From NCBI GenBank assembly GCA_028695935.1, contig JAQVHY010000006.1:1-45609 (forward strand): a DNA stretch of 45,609 nucleotides, read 5' to 3'. Made by a program: the position numbers and the translations under genes. Under the pieces are notes generated by a model. It had not been told where the DNA came from, made no database searches, and was given only the letters and a program-made list of their open reading frames with translations. Source of the DNA: Desulfobacca sp. (GTDB lineage: Bacteria > Desulfobacterota > Desulfobaccia > Desulfobaccales > Desulfobaccaceae). Positions 26,876 to 36,800 of this stretch are shown in pieces. Within the stretch, counting starts at the first letter, position 1, and the number at the start of each line of letters is the position of its first letter.

Positions 26876-28303
26876 ATGATTATTTCCCGGCGACGGACTC
26901 TATTTCCCAGGCAAAGCAGCCTATTCCTGATCCTGTTGACGATCGGGTTGGTGGCTGGCCTGATCGGATTTATCATCTACGGCATCGATTGGCAAGCCCC
27001 CCAGGTGCAATTAACCCCTGAAATTAAGGTCTTGGGAACTAAAACCCACCTGACTTTAAAGGTTGCCGACCAAGACAGCGGTCTCCAACAGTTGCGGGTA
27101 ACCCTGGAACAGCCGGGCTTGGTCAAGGTTATTGTGGACCGTAATTTCCCGGCCGGTGGCTGGTGGGGGGGAGGCCGGGAGCATCTCGTGGAGATGCCCT
27201 TAACCTTGGAACCTAAGAGTTTAGGGCTGCAGGAAGGCCCGGCTATACTCACGGTGGGGGCTCGGGATTATTCTTGGTGGGGCTGGTTTGGAGGCCGAAA
27301 AACTACCTTAACCCGGCAACTTACCATTGACCTGATACCTTTGCAAATATCGGTGCGGTCCTTGAACCATGTCTTGAACCAGGGGGGGGCCGGGCTGGTC
27401 ACCTATCAGATCAACAAGGACATTAAACAGAGCGGGGTTTTGGTTGATGGCCGCTGGTTTACCGGTTATCCCTGTCCCGGTAACCCCCCGGGGGGTTATT
27501 TGGCCTTCTTTGCCGTGCCGATTGAAGTGACTAACCCTTTCTCGCTGGAAATCAAGGCGATCGACCTGGCCGGTAATGAAGCTCGGCAGTCGGTGGTCTA
27601 TCGCTTGAAACGGCGTCGCTGGCGCACTGACCGCATTAACATCTCAGAAACCTTTTTACAACAAAAACTGCCGGAATTCCAGGCCATGTCAGTGGATCTA
27701 AAAAATATCAGCGACCCGCTGCAGGCCTTCCTGGTGGTCAATCAGCAGTGGCGCCGGGCTAACAACCAGCGAGTGGAAGAAATCTGCCGTACCAGTCATC
27801 CGCAACGTTTCTGGAAAGGGCCATTTCTGCGCCTGAAGAACAGCAAGCCGATGGCGGGATTTGCTGACCAGCGATCCTATTTCTTTCAGGGGCGGGAAAT
27901 TGACCACCAGGTCCATATGGGTCAAGACCTGGCTTCGCTCCAAAACGCCGAAGTGGTTGCAGCCAATCACGGCGTCGTAATTATGGCTGAGACTCTGGGG
28001 ATTTATGGCCAGAATGTGATCATCGATCATGGCTGGGGCCTGTTCAGCATGTATAGCCATCTGAGTCAGATTCAGGTCAAGACCGGTCAGCAGGTCAAGA
28101 AGGGTGATATCATTGGCCGCACCGGGACTACGGGCCTGGCCGGCGGCGATCACTTACATTTTGGCATGATTGTTCAGGGGCAATATGTTGATCCCTTAGA
28201 ATGGTGGGACGCCCACTGGATTAAAGATAACGTCGAACTTCAACTTAAGCCCGATCAGCCGCCCCAGTCGGTGGAACAAGTTTCTCGTCCTGGGACTACC
28301 TGA
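26876..28303 (+). CDS. M23 family metallopeptidase
   Basis: N-terminal TM, beta-rich region, C-terminal LytM domain (HQVHMGQDLAS...VIIDHGWGLFSMYSHLSQIQVKTGQQVKKGDIIGRTGTTGLAGGDHLHFGM). Confidence 0.92.
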   Translation: MIISRRRTLFPRQSSLFLILLTIGLVAGLIGFIIYGIDWQAPQVQLTPEIKVLGTKTHLTLKVADQDSGLQQLRVTLEQPGLVKVIVDRNFPAGGWWGGGREHLVEMPLTLEPKSLGLQEGPAILTVGARDYSWWGWFGGRKTTLTRQLTIDLIPLQISVRSLNHVLNQGGAGLVTYQINKDIKQSGVLVDGRWFTGYPCPGNPPGGYLAFFAVPIEVTNPFSLEIKAIDLAGNEARQSVVYRLKRRRWRTDRINISETFLQQKLPEFQAMSVDLKNISDPLQAFLVVNQQWRRANNQRVEEICRTSHPQRFWKGPFLRLKNSKPMAGFADQRSYFFQGREIDHQVHMGQDLASLQNAEVVAANHGVVIMAETLGIYGQNVIIDHGWGLFSMYSHLSQIQVKTGQQVKKGDIIGRTGTTGLAGGDHLHFGMIVQGQYVDPLEWWDAHWIKDNVELQLKPDQPPQSVEQVSRPGTT

Positions 28304-28358
28304 TCGCTATCGGCTTTTTGGAACAAGGGGCCGGGTTTAGCCGGTAAGATGTAGGAAA

Positions 28359-28982
28359 ATGGGAAATAAGCCGACGATGTTGCGCATCAACCCCCAGAAC
28401 CCCCAAGAACGCCTGCTCCGTCAGGTGGTCCAGGTACTGGCGGACGGGGGCATTATTGCCTATCCTACCGATACCTGTTATGGGATCGGCTGCGATCTGT
28501 TTAACAAAGGCGGGATTGAAAAGATTTATCAGCTCAAACGGCGGTCGCTGTCCAAACCTTTCAGTTTTATCTGTGCCGACTTAAAAAATATCAGCGAATA
28601 TGCCCGGGTTTCCAACTACGCCTACAAGACCATGAAGCGGCTCTTGCCCGGACCTTATACCTTTATTTTAGAAGGCTCCCGGCTGGTGCCCAAGATTATG
28701 CTGACCCGGCGTAAGACCGCGGGTATCCGGGTCCCCAACCATGCCATCGGTCTGGGGTTGGTGAAACTTCTGGGCCACCCTATCATCAGCACCAGCGCCA
28801 GCCGCGCCGACGGGTTGGTAATGAGCGATCCCTATGAGATTGCCGACTATTTCAAACCGTATCTGGATCTAGTGGTGGATGGCGGGGTAATTATGCCGGA
28901 ACCGTCCAGCGTGATCTCGCTGATTTATGATGTCCCCGAAATCATTCGGGTGGGCAAAGGAGAGGTCAGTGATTTCGAATGA
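28359..28982 (+). CDS. L-threonylcarbamoyladenylate synthase (Sua5/YciO/YrdC family)
   Basis: GGIIAYPTDTCYGIGCDLFNKGGIEKIYQLKRRSLSKPFSFICADL and GHPIISTSASRADG. A second in-frame ATG (28377) is an alternative start. Confidence 0.88.
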   Translation: MGNKPTMLRINPQNPQERLLRQVVQVLADGGIIAYPTDTCYGIGCDLFNKGGIEKIYQLKRRSLSKPFSFICADLKNISEYARVSNYAYKTMKRLLPGPYTFILEGSRLVPKIMLTRRKTAGIRVPNHAIGLGLVKLLGHPIISTSASRADGLVMSDPYEIADYFKPYLDLVVDGGVIMPEPSSVISLIYDVPEIIRVGKGEVSDFE

Positions 28983-29001
28983 TGCGGTTAGCTCTAGTTG
29001 C

Positions 29002-29889
29002 TTACTTGCCTGAACTGAGCAGATAGGCCGGAACCAACGGCGACAGTTGTAACTGACTTAAGGTTTCCTGCAGACTCTGCCCAAAGAGCAATTGCCAGAG
29101 CGAGAACTTATCCTTTTCGGGATAGATGGCCTCTACTTTGCCCACTATACCCCCCAAGCGGCCGGCCTTTTCGATGGCATCCTGGAGATTACCGAATTCA
29201 TCGATCATCTTTAGATTTTTGGCTTCTTCACCGGTTAGGATCCGCCCATCGGCCACGGCTCTGACCTTTTCTAGGGGGAGCTTGCGGCCCTGGGCCACGT
29301 CCCGAATGAATTGTTCGTGAATATTGTTAAGCAGATTTTGGAGATAGGCCTTCTCCTCCGGAGTCATGGGGCGCATGGGGGAACCGGTATCTTTAAAGGC
29401 CCCGGCCTTAAGGTCGTAGAAGTCCAACCCTAACTTTTTAATCAAATCTTCGACATTGGCAAATCTGATGATCACCCCGATGCTGCCGGTCATGGTACCG
29501 GGGCTGGCGATGATCAGGTCGGCGGCACTGGCGATATAATAACCTCCGGAAGCGGCGACGGTGCCTAAAGAAGCGACGATTTTTTTAGTCTTGCGGATCT
29601 TGTTAATTTCCCGCCAGATTTCTTGAGCCGGGCCGACGGCTCCCCCCGGCGAGTTAATGCGCAAGACAATCGCCTTGATCTGGGAATTTCGCCGATATTT
29701 ATCCAGTTGCTTTAAGGTATCCTGGGCCTCAGCAATCAGCCCCTTAACTTCTATGACCCCGACTTTTTCTCCTCTCGACCACAGGGTGCCGTCTTTCGCA
29801 AAGGATAGCATCAACAGACTGAGGCCGATAAAAAACAGGATAATCGAGCCCAGGATAAGCACTACGGAGTAAAGCGGCCGTTTTTTCAT
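29002..29889 (-). CDS. sppA: Signal peptide peptidase SppA
   Basis: INSPGGAVGPAQEIWREI, ASGGYYIASAADLIIASPGTMTGSIGVI. Confidence 0.93.
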   Translation of the reverse strand: MKKRPLYSVVLILGSIILFFIGLSLLMLSFAKDGTLWSRGEKVGVIEVKGLIAEAQDTLKQLDKYRRNSQIKAIVLRINSPGGAVGPAQEIWREINKIRKTKKIVASLGTVAASGGYYIASAADLIIASPGTMTGSIGVIIRFANVEDLIKKLGLDFYDLKAGAFKDTGSPMRPMTPEEKAYLQNLLNNIHEQFIRDVAQGRKLPLEKVRAVADGRILTGEEAKNLKMIDEFGNLQDAIEKAGRLGGIVGKVEAIYPEKDKFSLWQLLFGQSLQETLSQLQLSPLVPAYLLSSGK

Positions 29890-29908
29890 AGAGTCCTTCC
29901 CCAGTTGG

Positions 29909-31795
29909 TCAGGATTTATTCTCCGCCTTTTTCAGTTCACTTTCTTCCAGACTTTCCCGCAAAATCTCACCCAATGGAGTAGTAGCTTCCTTCCGGGAAT
30001 GGAGGTATTCGCGGTACACGGTGCGTTCTTCTTCACTTTCCAGTTTGCGGATACTGAGGCCAATTTTGCGATCCCGGGCCGAGACATTGACCACCTTGAC
30101 GGTGATCACATCACCGACCTGAATCTGGGCGGCTTTGTTCTTGTCGCGACTCAATTCGGAGATATGCACCAGGCCTTCAATGCCTTCTTCCAACTCTACG
30201 AACAACCCGAAGTCGGTGACATTGGTGACCACCCCATTGACCCGTTGTCCGACCGGATAGCGTTGTTCAATCGTATCCCAGGGATCCGGGGTCAGTTGTT
30301 TTATCCCCAGAGAAAATCGTTCGTTCTCTTTATCGATGTTGAGGACCTCGGCCTGGACTTCCTGGCCTTTTTTATAGATTTCCGAAGGATGCTTGATGCG
30401 CTTGGTCCAGGAAATATCAGAGATATGCACCAGGCCGTCGATGCCTTCGTCAATGCCGATAAAAATGCCGAACTCGGTAATATTTTTGATTTTGCCTTCG
30501 ATGATGGTCCCTACCGGGTATTTCTCGCCGATAACATCCCACGGGTTCGGTTCCACCTGCTTCATCCCCAGCGAAATCCGCTTTTTCTCCGGATCCAGAT
30601 CCAGAACCACCACCTCCACGATATCGTTCACATTAACCACTTTGGAGGGGTGACGAATCTTCCGGGTCCAGGACATCTCGGAAACATGGATCAGACCCTC
30701 AACTCCGGGTTCCAGTTCGATGAACGCCCCGTAATCGGTAAGGCTGACCACCTTGCCCTGCACCCGGCTGCCGACCGGATATTTTTCCGCGGCCATGGTC
30801 CAGGGATCGGGTACCAGTTGTTTGAGGCCCAGCGAGACGCGCTCATTTTCCCGATCAAAATGTAAGACCTTCACGGTAATGGGATCACCTACCTGATAAA
30901 GATCCGAGGGATGACCGATCCGCCCCCAGGACATGTCGGTAATATGGAGCAGTCCGTCAATGCCGCCGAGATCGACAAAGATCCCGTAATCGGTGATATT
31001 TTTTACCACGCCGTCAATAATCTTACCTTCTTCCAGACTGGCCAGGGTTTGCGCCTTTAGTTCCGATTTTTCCTTCTCTAAAATGGCCCGTCGGGACAAA
31101 ACGACATTTCGCCTTTTTTTGTTGTATTTTAATACCTTGAATTGATGGCGCTGCCCGACCAGGGCATCGACGTTGCGGATCGGCTGTAAATCTACCTGGG
31201 AGCCGGGCAGGAAACCGGTGAGACCGCCGACATCCACCGAAAACCCACCTTTCACCTTGGCGGCGATGATCCCCTCCACTACCCCGTCTTCCTGATAGGC
31301 CGTGCTGATTTCCTCCCAGACTTTGATTTTTGAGGCCTTCTCTTTGGAGAGCATAACGACGCCCTCCTCATCGTCCCGGCGTTCCAAGAGCACATCTACC
31401 TGATCGCCGATCTGGGCGGTAACTTCACCTTCGGGGGTGGTAAACTCCTGGATCGGAATCTGGCCTTCACATTTGTAACCGATGTCAACCACGGCGTAAT
31501 CCTTATCGATGGAGACAATACGCCCCGAGATCACTTCGCCCTCTTGGACCCGGCGCAGACTTTCCTCATAGAGTTCGGTCATTTTCTCCACATCTCCCGG
31601 TTTGTCGATCTCCGCCGCGCCCGGGCCCGTATCGCTTAAGGCGACACCGGTCCCCGGTTCTTCAGAGGCCATAATCTCGGGAGTAGTCTCCTCCAGAGTA
31701 GTCTCCTCCAGAGTAGTCTCCTCGGGAGTGGCTTGGGTCTCAGCCTCTGTCGATCCCGTTTCGCTAATCAGGTCCGGTTTTTTATCATTATCCAT
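29909..31795 (-). CDS. rpsA: 30S ribosomal protein S1
   Basis: Six S1 repeats (e.g. VGSRVQGKVVSLTDYGAFIELEPGVEGLIHVSEMSW). Confidence 0.96.
   Translation of the reverse strand: MDNDKKPDLISETGSTEAETQATPEETTLEETTLEETTPEIMASEEPGTGVALSDTGPGAAEIDKPGDVEKMTELYEESLRRVQEGEVISGRIVSIDKDYAVVDIGYKCEGQIPIQEFTTPEGEVTAQIGDQVDVLLERRDDEEGVVMLSKEKASKIKVWEEISTAYQEDGVVEGIIAAKVKGGFSVDVGGLTGFLPGSQVDLQPIRNVDALVGQRHQFKVLKYNKKRRNVVLSRRAILEKEKSELKAQTLASLEEGKIIDGVVKNITDYGIFVDLGGIDGLLHITDMSWGRIGHPSDLYQVGDPITVKVLHFDRENERVSLGLKQLVPDPWTMAAEKYPVGSRVQGKVVSLTDYGAFIELEPGVEGLIHVSEMSWTRKIRHPSKVVNVNDIVEVVVLDLDPEKKRISLGMKQVEPNPWDVIGEKYPVGTIIEGKIKNITEFGIFIGIDEGIDGLVHISDISWTKRIKHPSEIYKKGQEVQAEVLNIDKENERFSLGIKQLTPDPWDTIEQRYPVGQRVNGVVTNVTDFGLFVELEEGIEGLVHISELSRDKNKAAQIQVGDVITVKVVNVSARDRKIGLSIRKLESEEERTVYREYLHSRKEATTPLGEILRESLEESELKKAENKS
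31681..31725. repeat. Three tandem 15-bp in-frame repeats in rpsA 5' region
   Basis: GAGTAGTCTCCTCCA x2 plus GAGTAGTCTCCTCGG; encodes ...EETTLEETTLEETTPE. Confidence 0.9.
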
Positions 31796-31819
31796 ACAAA
31801 TCTTCCCCCTATAATATTT

Positions 31820-32560
31820 CTACCCTAACGGGTGTTTTTCTGCTTTAGATAACTTATCGCAATCTGGGGCAGCTTGACAAGTGGACTGCTCCAGTTTAGG
31901 CCGGATCAGTTCCTGGCAGGCATTTACTACCTGTGCCAGATTGAGGTTGGTGCTGTCAATCACCTGGGCACCGGGCGGAATTGAGAGCGGCCCTTCTTGT
32001 CGGGCACGGTCGCGTTGATCGCGGTCCGCCAGGTCGGCCTGAACCTGCTCCGGTAGTTGGTGCAACCCCCGGCCTTGTAGTTCCTGGCGGCGACGCTGAG
32101 CCCGAACGGCTAAGTCGGCATCTAAATAGATTTTGACCTCCGCATCAGGAAACACCACAGTTCCCATATCCCGCCCTTCGGTGACAACCCCGCCGTTTTT
32201 TCCACAGCGACGTAGGTAAGCAGCTACCCATTGGCGCACCGGCCTCAAGGTAGCGACCCGAGACGCGTCCTGGCTAATCCGGGGCGTTCGAATGGCCTGA
32301 GTGATCTCCTGACCCTGGTTCCAGAGCCGCAAACCCTCGGGACCAGACGTAACCTCTAGCTCAAAATTCGCCAGGAAGGTTGCCAGCCATCCCGCATCAT
32401 TCAGGTCGCCACCCTGGTTCCCAGCTACCAGAGCTATGGCGCGATAAAAGGCCCCGCTGTCCAAATAAAGGTATTCCAGCCATTGAGCCAGTCGTTTGCT
32501 GACGCTGCTTTTACCGGCCCCGGCCGGACCATCAATGGTAATGATCAATCGACGGGGCAC
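31820..32560 (-). CDS. cmk: Cytidylate kinase
   Basis: ITIDGPAGAGKSSVSKRLAQWL, DSGAFYRAIALVA, VTEGRDMGTVVFPDAEVKIYLDA. Confidence 0.94.
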   Translation of the reverse strand: MPRRLIITIDGPAGAGKSSVSKRLAQWLEYLYLDSGAFYRAIALVAGNQGGDLNDAGWLATFLANFELEVTSGPEGLRLWNQGQEITQAIRTPRISQDASRVATLRPVRQWVAAYLRRCGKNGGVVTEGRDMGTVVFPDAEVKIYLDADLAVRAQRRRQELQGRGLHQLPEQVQADLADRDQRDRARQEGPLSIPPGAQVIDSTNLNLAQVVNACQELIRPKLEQSTCQAAPDCDKLSKAEKHPLG

Positions 32561-32561
32561 C

Positions 32562-33662
32562 TCAGACCGTAAACCCCATAACCTTTTTAAATGCCTGCAA
32601 GAAACGGGAGTTTTCTTCCGGAAGCCCGGCGTTGACGCGAATATATTCGGGTAGATTATAACTGCTCATGGCCCGAATAATTACTCCTTCCCGAAGCATA
32701 CGCTGGTAGAATTCCTGGCTGTCCCGATCGATCCGAATCAGCAAGAAATTGGCGTGGGTCGGAAGATAGGCAATCCCCAGGCGATCCAGTTCCTGGCCCA
32801 GGTAAGCCAGTCCGTCCCATACTAGTTGCCGGGTGCGCTGCAAAAAGTCCTGGTCATCTAATGCAGAGCGCGCCGCGACTTGCGCCAGGCTATTGACGTT
32901 GAACGGTTGCCGCATCCGGTTCAGGTAATCTAGCAATTCGCTCGGTCCATAACCATAGCCGACCCGCAGACCCGCCAAGCCATAGGCCTTGGAAAAGGTC
33001 CGGAGCCCGATCAGGGGCAATTGCTCGTCCAGGTACTCCAGACCGGAGGGCACCTCCGGCGATTTGACAAAATCAATATAGGCTTCGTCTAAGACCACAA
33101 TCACCCCAGGGGGCAGGGCCTTGAGAAAATCTTCCCATTCTGTCCGATAAAAGGCGGTTCCGGTAGGGTTGTTGGGATTGTTGAGGATGATGATTTTGCT
33201 GCACGGGGTCAAGGCTTGGATCAGTGCTGGCAAATCCACTCGAAAATCTTTTAGCGGCAGGGGCCGAAAGATACCTCCTGCTCCCTGGGTTAATATGCCA
33301 TACATTAGAAAGGAAGGAGCAAAGCTCAAGACTTCTTCCCCAGGTTGCAGGAAAGTGCGCACGATTAATTCCAGAATTTCATCTGAACCATTGCCCAGGA
33401 TTAATTGCTCCGATCTGATCCCCAAGTGGCGGCTTAAACGCGCTTTGAGATAATAGGCCCCACTATCGGGATAGCGGTTGAGGCTAGCAAGGTGCGTGTG
33501 AATGGCTTTCAAAGCCAGGGGGGAAGGTCCCAGAGGATTTTCGTTAGAGGCTAGTTTTATCGCCCCGGTAATGCCAAGTTCTCTTTCTAACTCTTCTAGA
33601 GGCTTGCCTGGCGGATAAGCCGTCAGCGTGGCGATGTTTTCTGGTACCAAAGATTCAAACAT
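32562..33662 (-). CDS. hisC: Histidinol-phosphate aminotransferase
   Basis: KLASNENPLGPSPLALKAI, VVLDEAYIDF, LRTFSKAYGLAGLRVGYG. MFESLVPENI (33662) preferred as start over 33689. Confidence 0.92.
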   Translation of the reverse strand: MFESLVPENIATLTAYPPGKPLEELERELGITGAIKLASNENPLGPSPLALKAIHTHLASLNRYPDSGAYYLKARLSRHLGIRSEQLILGNGSDEILELIVRTFLQPGEEVLSFAPSFLMYGILTQGAGGIFRPLPLKDFRVDLPALIQALTPCSKIIILNNPNNPTGTAFYRTEWEDFLKALPPGVIVVLDEAYIDFVKSPEVPSGLEYLDEQLPLIGLRTFSKAYGLAGLRVGYGYGPSELLDYLNRMRQPFNVNSLAQVAARSALDDQDFLQRTRQLVWDGLAYLGQELDRLGIAYLPTHANFLLIRIDRDSQEFYQRMLREGVIIRAMSSYNLPEYIRVNAGLPEENSRFLQAFKKVMGFTV

Positions 33663-34130
33663 AGACTCCACAACAAGGCCGGGGCACACGCCCTATTACT
33701 CGATCCCAGTCGGTTCGGAGGATTTCTCTAATCCGAGAATATAGAGCTGAGTGCTTAGTTTAAGGGTGGGAGGAGATGATCTTGCTGGGGTTAATCGCTG
33801 GTCAGCCTGGGTAGGATGATCTAGGACTTGATTCTCCCAAGGTTCCCGATTCCTCTTCTGTGCCCATGTTAAGGCCAGAGTCTGATCCGCAGCCGCTAAT
33901 GGCATGCAACCCTTAAAAAAGCAAAGCACTAAGGCCTTGACCCCTTTTATCCCGATAGGCCGGAATGGCCACAAATGTTATTCTGTTTCTATAACCTAAA
34001 CTAATTAAAAAATCAATACCTTTTTCCAAGGCTGGAGGAAATCTTGACGACCGGGTTAAAGGGCATTGAAATGAGATAAAATTTCTGTTACTTTCTTATC
34101 ATCTACCTGAGGAGTTGTGGTTTTTCTCTG

Positions 34131-34739
34131 ATGTCTCTGGCTAATGTTATCACTTTAAGTCGGTTGCCGCTGCTGATCACTTTAGTGGCGATACTCTTTA
34201 TCCCCAATCTGGAGTTGCGTTTACTAGGACTGGCTCTCCTCATCATCCTGTTTCTGATGGACTGGTTTGACGGCTATGTCGCCCGACTGCGAAATGAAGT
34301 CTCCCATTTAGGGGCAGTCCTAGATGTAGCCCTGGATCGGGCCGTAGAAAATATTTTGTGGATCAGTTTTATGGACATCGGGCTCGTGCCCTTGTGGGTG
34401 CCGATTATATTTTTGATACGCTCATTTATTGTTGATAGTTTGCGCGGCGTAGCCCTCTGCCAGGGAAAATCGGTGTTTGGGATGATGCATTCGCGCTGGG
34501 GCAAGTTCCTGGTCGCCTCACGTTTTATGCGGGCTTTTTATGGATTTGCCAAGGCCTGGGTTTTTTGTCAACTCATGCTCACCCACGCCCTGATCTTGAA
34601 AGACTCCGCCTGGTTATCTATCCTACAACCTTTCAACCAAGCCTTGATCTGGCTGGTCGTCGGTCTCTGTGTGATCCGGGGGATACCAGTGTTGCTCGAC
34701 AGCCGTCGCTATTTTCTCACCCCCGCGGCTAACTCCTAA
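34131..34739 (+). CDS. CDP-alcohol phosphatidyltransferase (PgsA-like)
   Basis: Complete motif DWFDGYVARLRNEVSHLGAVLDVALD (D-x2-DG-x2-AR-x8-G-x3-D-x3-D). Confidence 0.88.
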   Translation: MSLANVITLSRLPLLITLVAILFIPNLELRLLGLALLIILFLMDWFDGYVARLRNEVSHLGAVLDVALDRAVENILWISFMDIGLVPLWVPIIFLIRSFIVDSLRGVALCQGKSVFGMMHSRWGKFLVASRFMRAFYGFAKAWVFCQLMLTHALILKDSAWLSILQPFNQALIWLVVGLCVIRGIPVLLDSRRYFLTPAANS

Positions 34740-34781
34740 AAAACTCAAGCCTTAATTATCGCATGTCAGTCAGCGGGGAGG

Positions 34782-35417
34782 TTGATGGTCAAGATCGCCG
34801 CTATTTTTGACGTGGATCGAACCTTGGTCAACGGTCCCACCGAACAATTGTTTTTCTATTACCTCTTACGGCAAAGACAATTATCCTGGGCCAAAGTGCT
34901 GGCCTTTTGTGGGCATCTGCTCATCGAGCCCCAAAGTCGGTTCCGCGATAAGTCCTATCTGGAGGGACAAGTCGTGGAAGAAATCGAGCATCTGGCCCGG
35001 GCCTGCTACCGGGAGGTGATCGCTCCGCGGCTTAGTGCCCAGGGCCGGGAATGCGTCCGGCAGCATCAGGCCCAGGGGCATGTGATTGTTATCCTGACCG
35101 GATCGCTGCACTGTTTGATCCATCCCTTAAAGGAGGAGCTGGGGGCCGAGTGGCTGATCGCGACCCGATTAGACCGGCAGAACCACCATTTCACCGGCGG
35201 CATTACCGGCCGGCATCCCCGCGGGGAGAACAAACTCCATCTGCTACTTGATCTGGCCCAGGCGGAGGGCTTTAATATTGCCCAATCCTACGCTTATGCC
35301 GACCATTTCGAAGATGTCCCGCTGCTTTTAAAGGTCGGCCATCCGGTGGCCGTTAATCCCAGTTGGCGGCTCAAACGCCTGGCCCGCCGCTATTACTGGC
35401 CGATCCGCTATTTCTAA
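34782..35417 (+). CDS. HAD-IB family phosphatase
   Basis: DVDRTLVNGPTEQLF motif I, VILTGSLHCLI motif II, AYADHFEDVPLL motif IV. Confidence 0.85.
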   Translation: MMVKIAAIFDVDRTLVNGPTEQLFFYYLLRQRQLSWAKVLAFCGHLLIEPQSRFRDKSYLEGQVVEEIEHLARACYREVIAPRLSAQGRECVRQHQAQGHVIVILTGSLHCLIHPLKEELGAEWLIATRLDRQNHHFTGGITGRHPRGENKLHLLLDLAQAEGFNIAQSYAYADHFEDVPLLLKVGHPVAVNPSWRLKRLARRYYWPIRYF

Positions 35418-35592
35418 CTACTTTTTAGGTAGGATAAGTCTTTGATCCCGATACGCATTTCTTCTACTTCGGCTAATTATCATCAATGATAATTTTTACT
35501 TTGAAAACATAAATATTAGATGATAGATTCGAGCTATATGTTTAGGGTAAGCTTGGCTTGAAAATAGAGGCCAAATCGCAAAGGAGATAGGA

Positions 35593-36051
35593 GTGTTCAA
35601 GGAATTCAAGGAGTTTGCTCTAAGAGGCAACGTGGTCGACATGGCCGTCGGCATTATTATTGGCGCGGCTTTTGGAACTATTGTCAAGTCCCTGGTGGAC
35701 GATGTCCTGATGCCGCCCATTGGTCTGCTGCTGGGAAATGTGGATTTTTCTGATCTGTTTCTAACTCTAAGAGCTGGTAAGGTCGCGGGACCCTACCTTA
35801 CTTTGGCCCAGGCCAAGGCCGCCGGGGCCGTGACCCTTAACCTCGGGGTGTTCTTAAACACGGTCATCAGTTTTCTGATCGTGGCCTTTTCCGTATTCGT
35901 GGTCATCCGCAGCATTAACCGTCTGCGGCGTCAAGAAGAGGCTCCGGCCGAGGTCACCACCAAGGTGTGCCCTTATTGTTTTACCACTATTCCCATTCAA
36001 GCAAGCCGTTGCCCCAACTGTACCACCGAACTGGGACCGCCAACGTCTTGA
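35593..36051 (+). CDS. mscL: Large-conductance mechanosensitive channel with C-terminal zinc ribbon
   Basis: GTG start; [48 protein letters not shown]-terminal CPYC-x11-CPNC. Confidence 0.93.
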   Translation: MFKEFKEFALRGNVVDMAVGIIIGAAFGTIVKSLVDDVLMPPIGLLLGNVDFSDLFLTLRAGKVAGPYLTLAQAKAAGAVTLNLGVFLNTVISFLIVAFSVFVVIRSINRLRRQEEAPAEVTTKVCPYCFTTIPIQASRCPNCTTELGPPTS

Positions 36052-36082
36052 TCAGCCCACCTTTTAAGGGGTGAAGGCACTT

Positions 36083-36427
36083 TCAGTGCCAATCTTTGGC
36101 ATCACAGAAACTGTGGGCCAATCCCTCCAGGGCCTCGGTGTAATCTGACCAATAGATCAGATCATGGCAAAAGGGGCAGCGAACCGTAGTATAGAGTTCC
36201 CGCCCCTTGTCTCCTTGGGGGGTCAGCTCCCAGATCCCTTCGGTATCACAATATACCGGCTGATCCAGGGCGGCCGGTTCAGTGTCGCTGATGCTCTTGA
36301 CGAGTTGGCTCTGTTCCCAATATTTATTGCTGCCCTCCCGCAGGATCAGACCGGAAAAGAGTCTGAGGGCCTCTTTTAAGGTCAAAATGGGCCAACCTCC
36401 TCTGCTAATTTTAGCTATAATTTTCAC
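36083..36427 (-). CDS. Hypothetical protein with CPFC motif
   Basis: 114-aa ORF in an otherwise non-coding interval, RCPFCHDLIYW; family not recognised. Confidence 0.55.
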   Translation of the reverse strand: MKIIAKISRGGWPILTLKEALRLFSGLILREGSNKYWEQSQLVKSISDTEPAALDQPVYCDTEGIWELTPQGDKGRELYTTVRCPFCHDLIYWSDYTEALEGLAHSFCDAKDWH

Positions 36428-36545
36428 TTAAGATCAAATAAAATCAACCAGGCCGCCCATCGCCAGCGGCGGGCACATTGACAGGGAGCATTTTTTGGGG
36501 TAATAAATTAGATTGGCGGAATGATATAGGAGGAAAGGATAATCC

Positions 36546-36800
36546 ATGAAATGCCCCCATTGTGGTGGGGAATTGCCCGTGACCCGATGTTCCGAGTGTG
36601 GCGGCGAGACCCCCGCTGATGGCGACTATTGTTGTCGCTGTGGCGCCAGGTTAGAAGAGTTGTTAGAAGCGATGCCGGATTTTAGCGATCGCGTCCTCTG
36701 CCCCGACGGCAACTGTATCGGGGTGCTGGACGAACATGGGGTCTGTAGTGTCTGTGGGCGGGCCTATGAGAACCTCCAGGACGAGACCGACCATGGATGA
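36546..36800 (+). CDS. Small multi-zinc-ribbon protein
   Basis: CPHCGGELPVTRCSECGG...CCRCGARL...CPDGNCIG...CSVCGRAY; RBS AGGAGGAAAGG upstream. Confidence 0.75.
   Translation: MKCPHCGGELPVTRCSECGGETPADGDYCCRCGARLEELLEAMPDFSDRVLCPDGNCIGVLDEHGVCSVCGRAYENLQDETDHG

Noticed and set aside
29999-30865. 288-aa ORF on + strand
   Set aside because: Fully antisense to the confidently identified rpsA; a codon-bias mirror ORF.
31681-31725. CRISPR-like direct repeats
   Set aside because: Contiguous 15-bp coding repeats without spacers; a minisatellite, not CRISPR.
33696-33974. 92-aa - strand ORF upstream of hisC
   Set aside because: Composition atypical and no recognisable domain; insufficient support.
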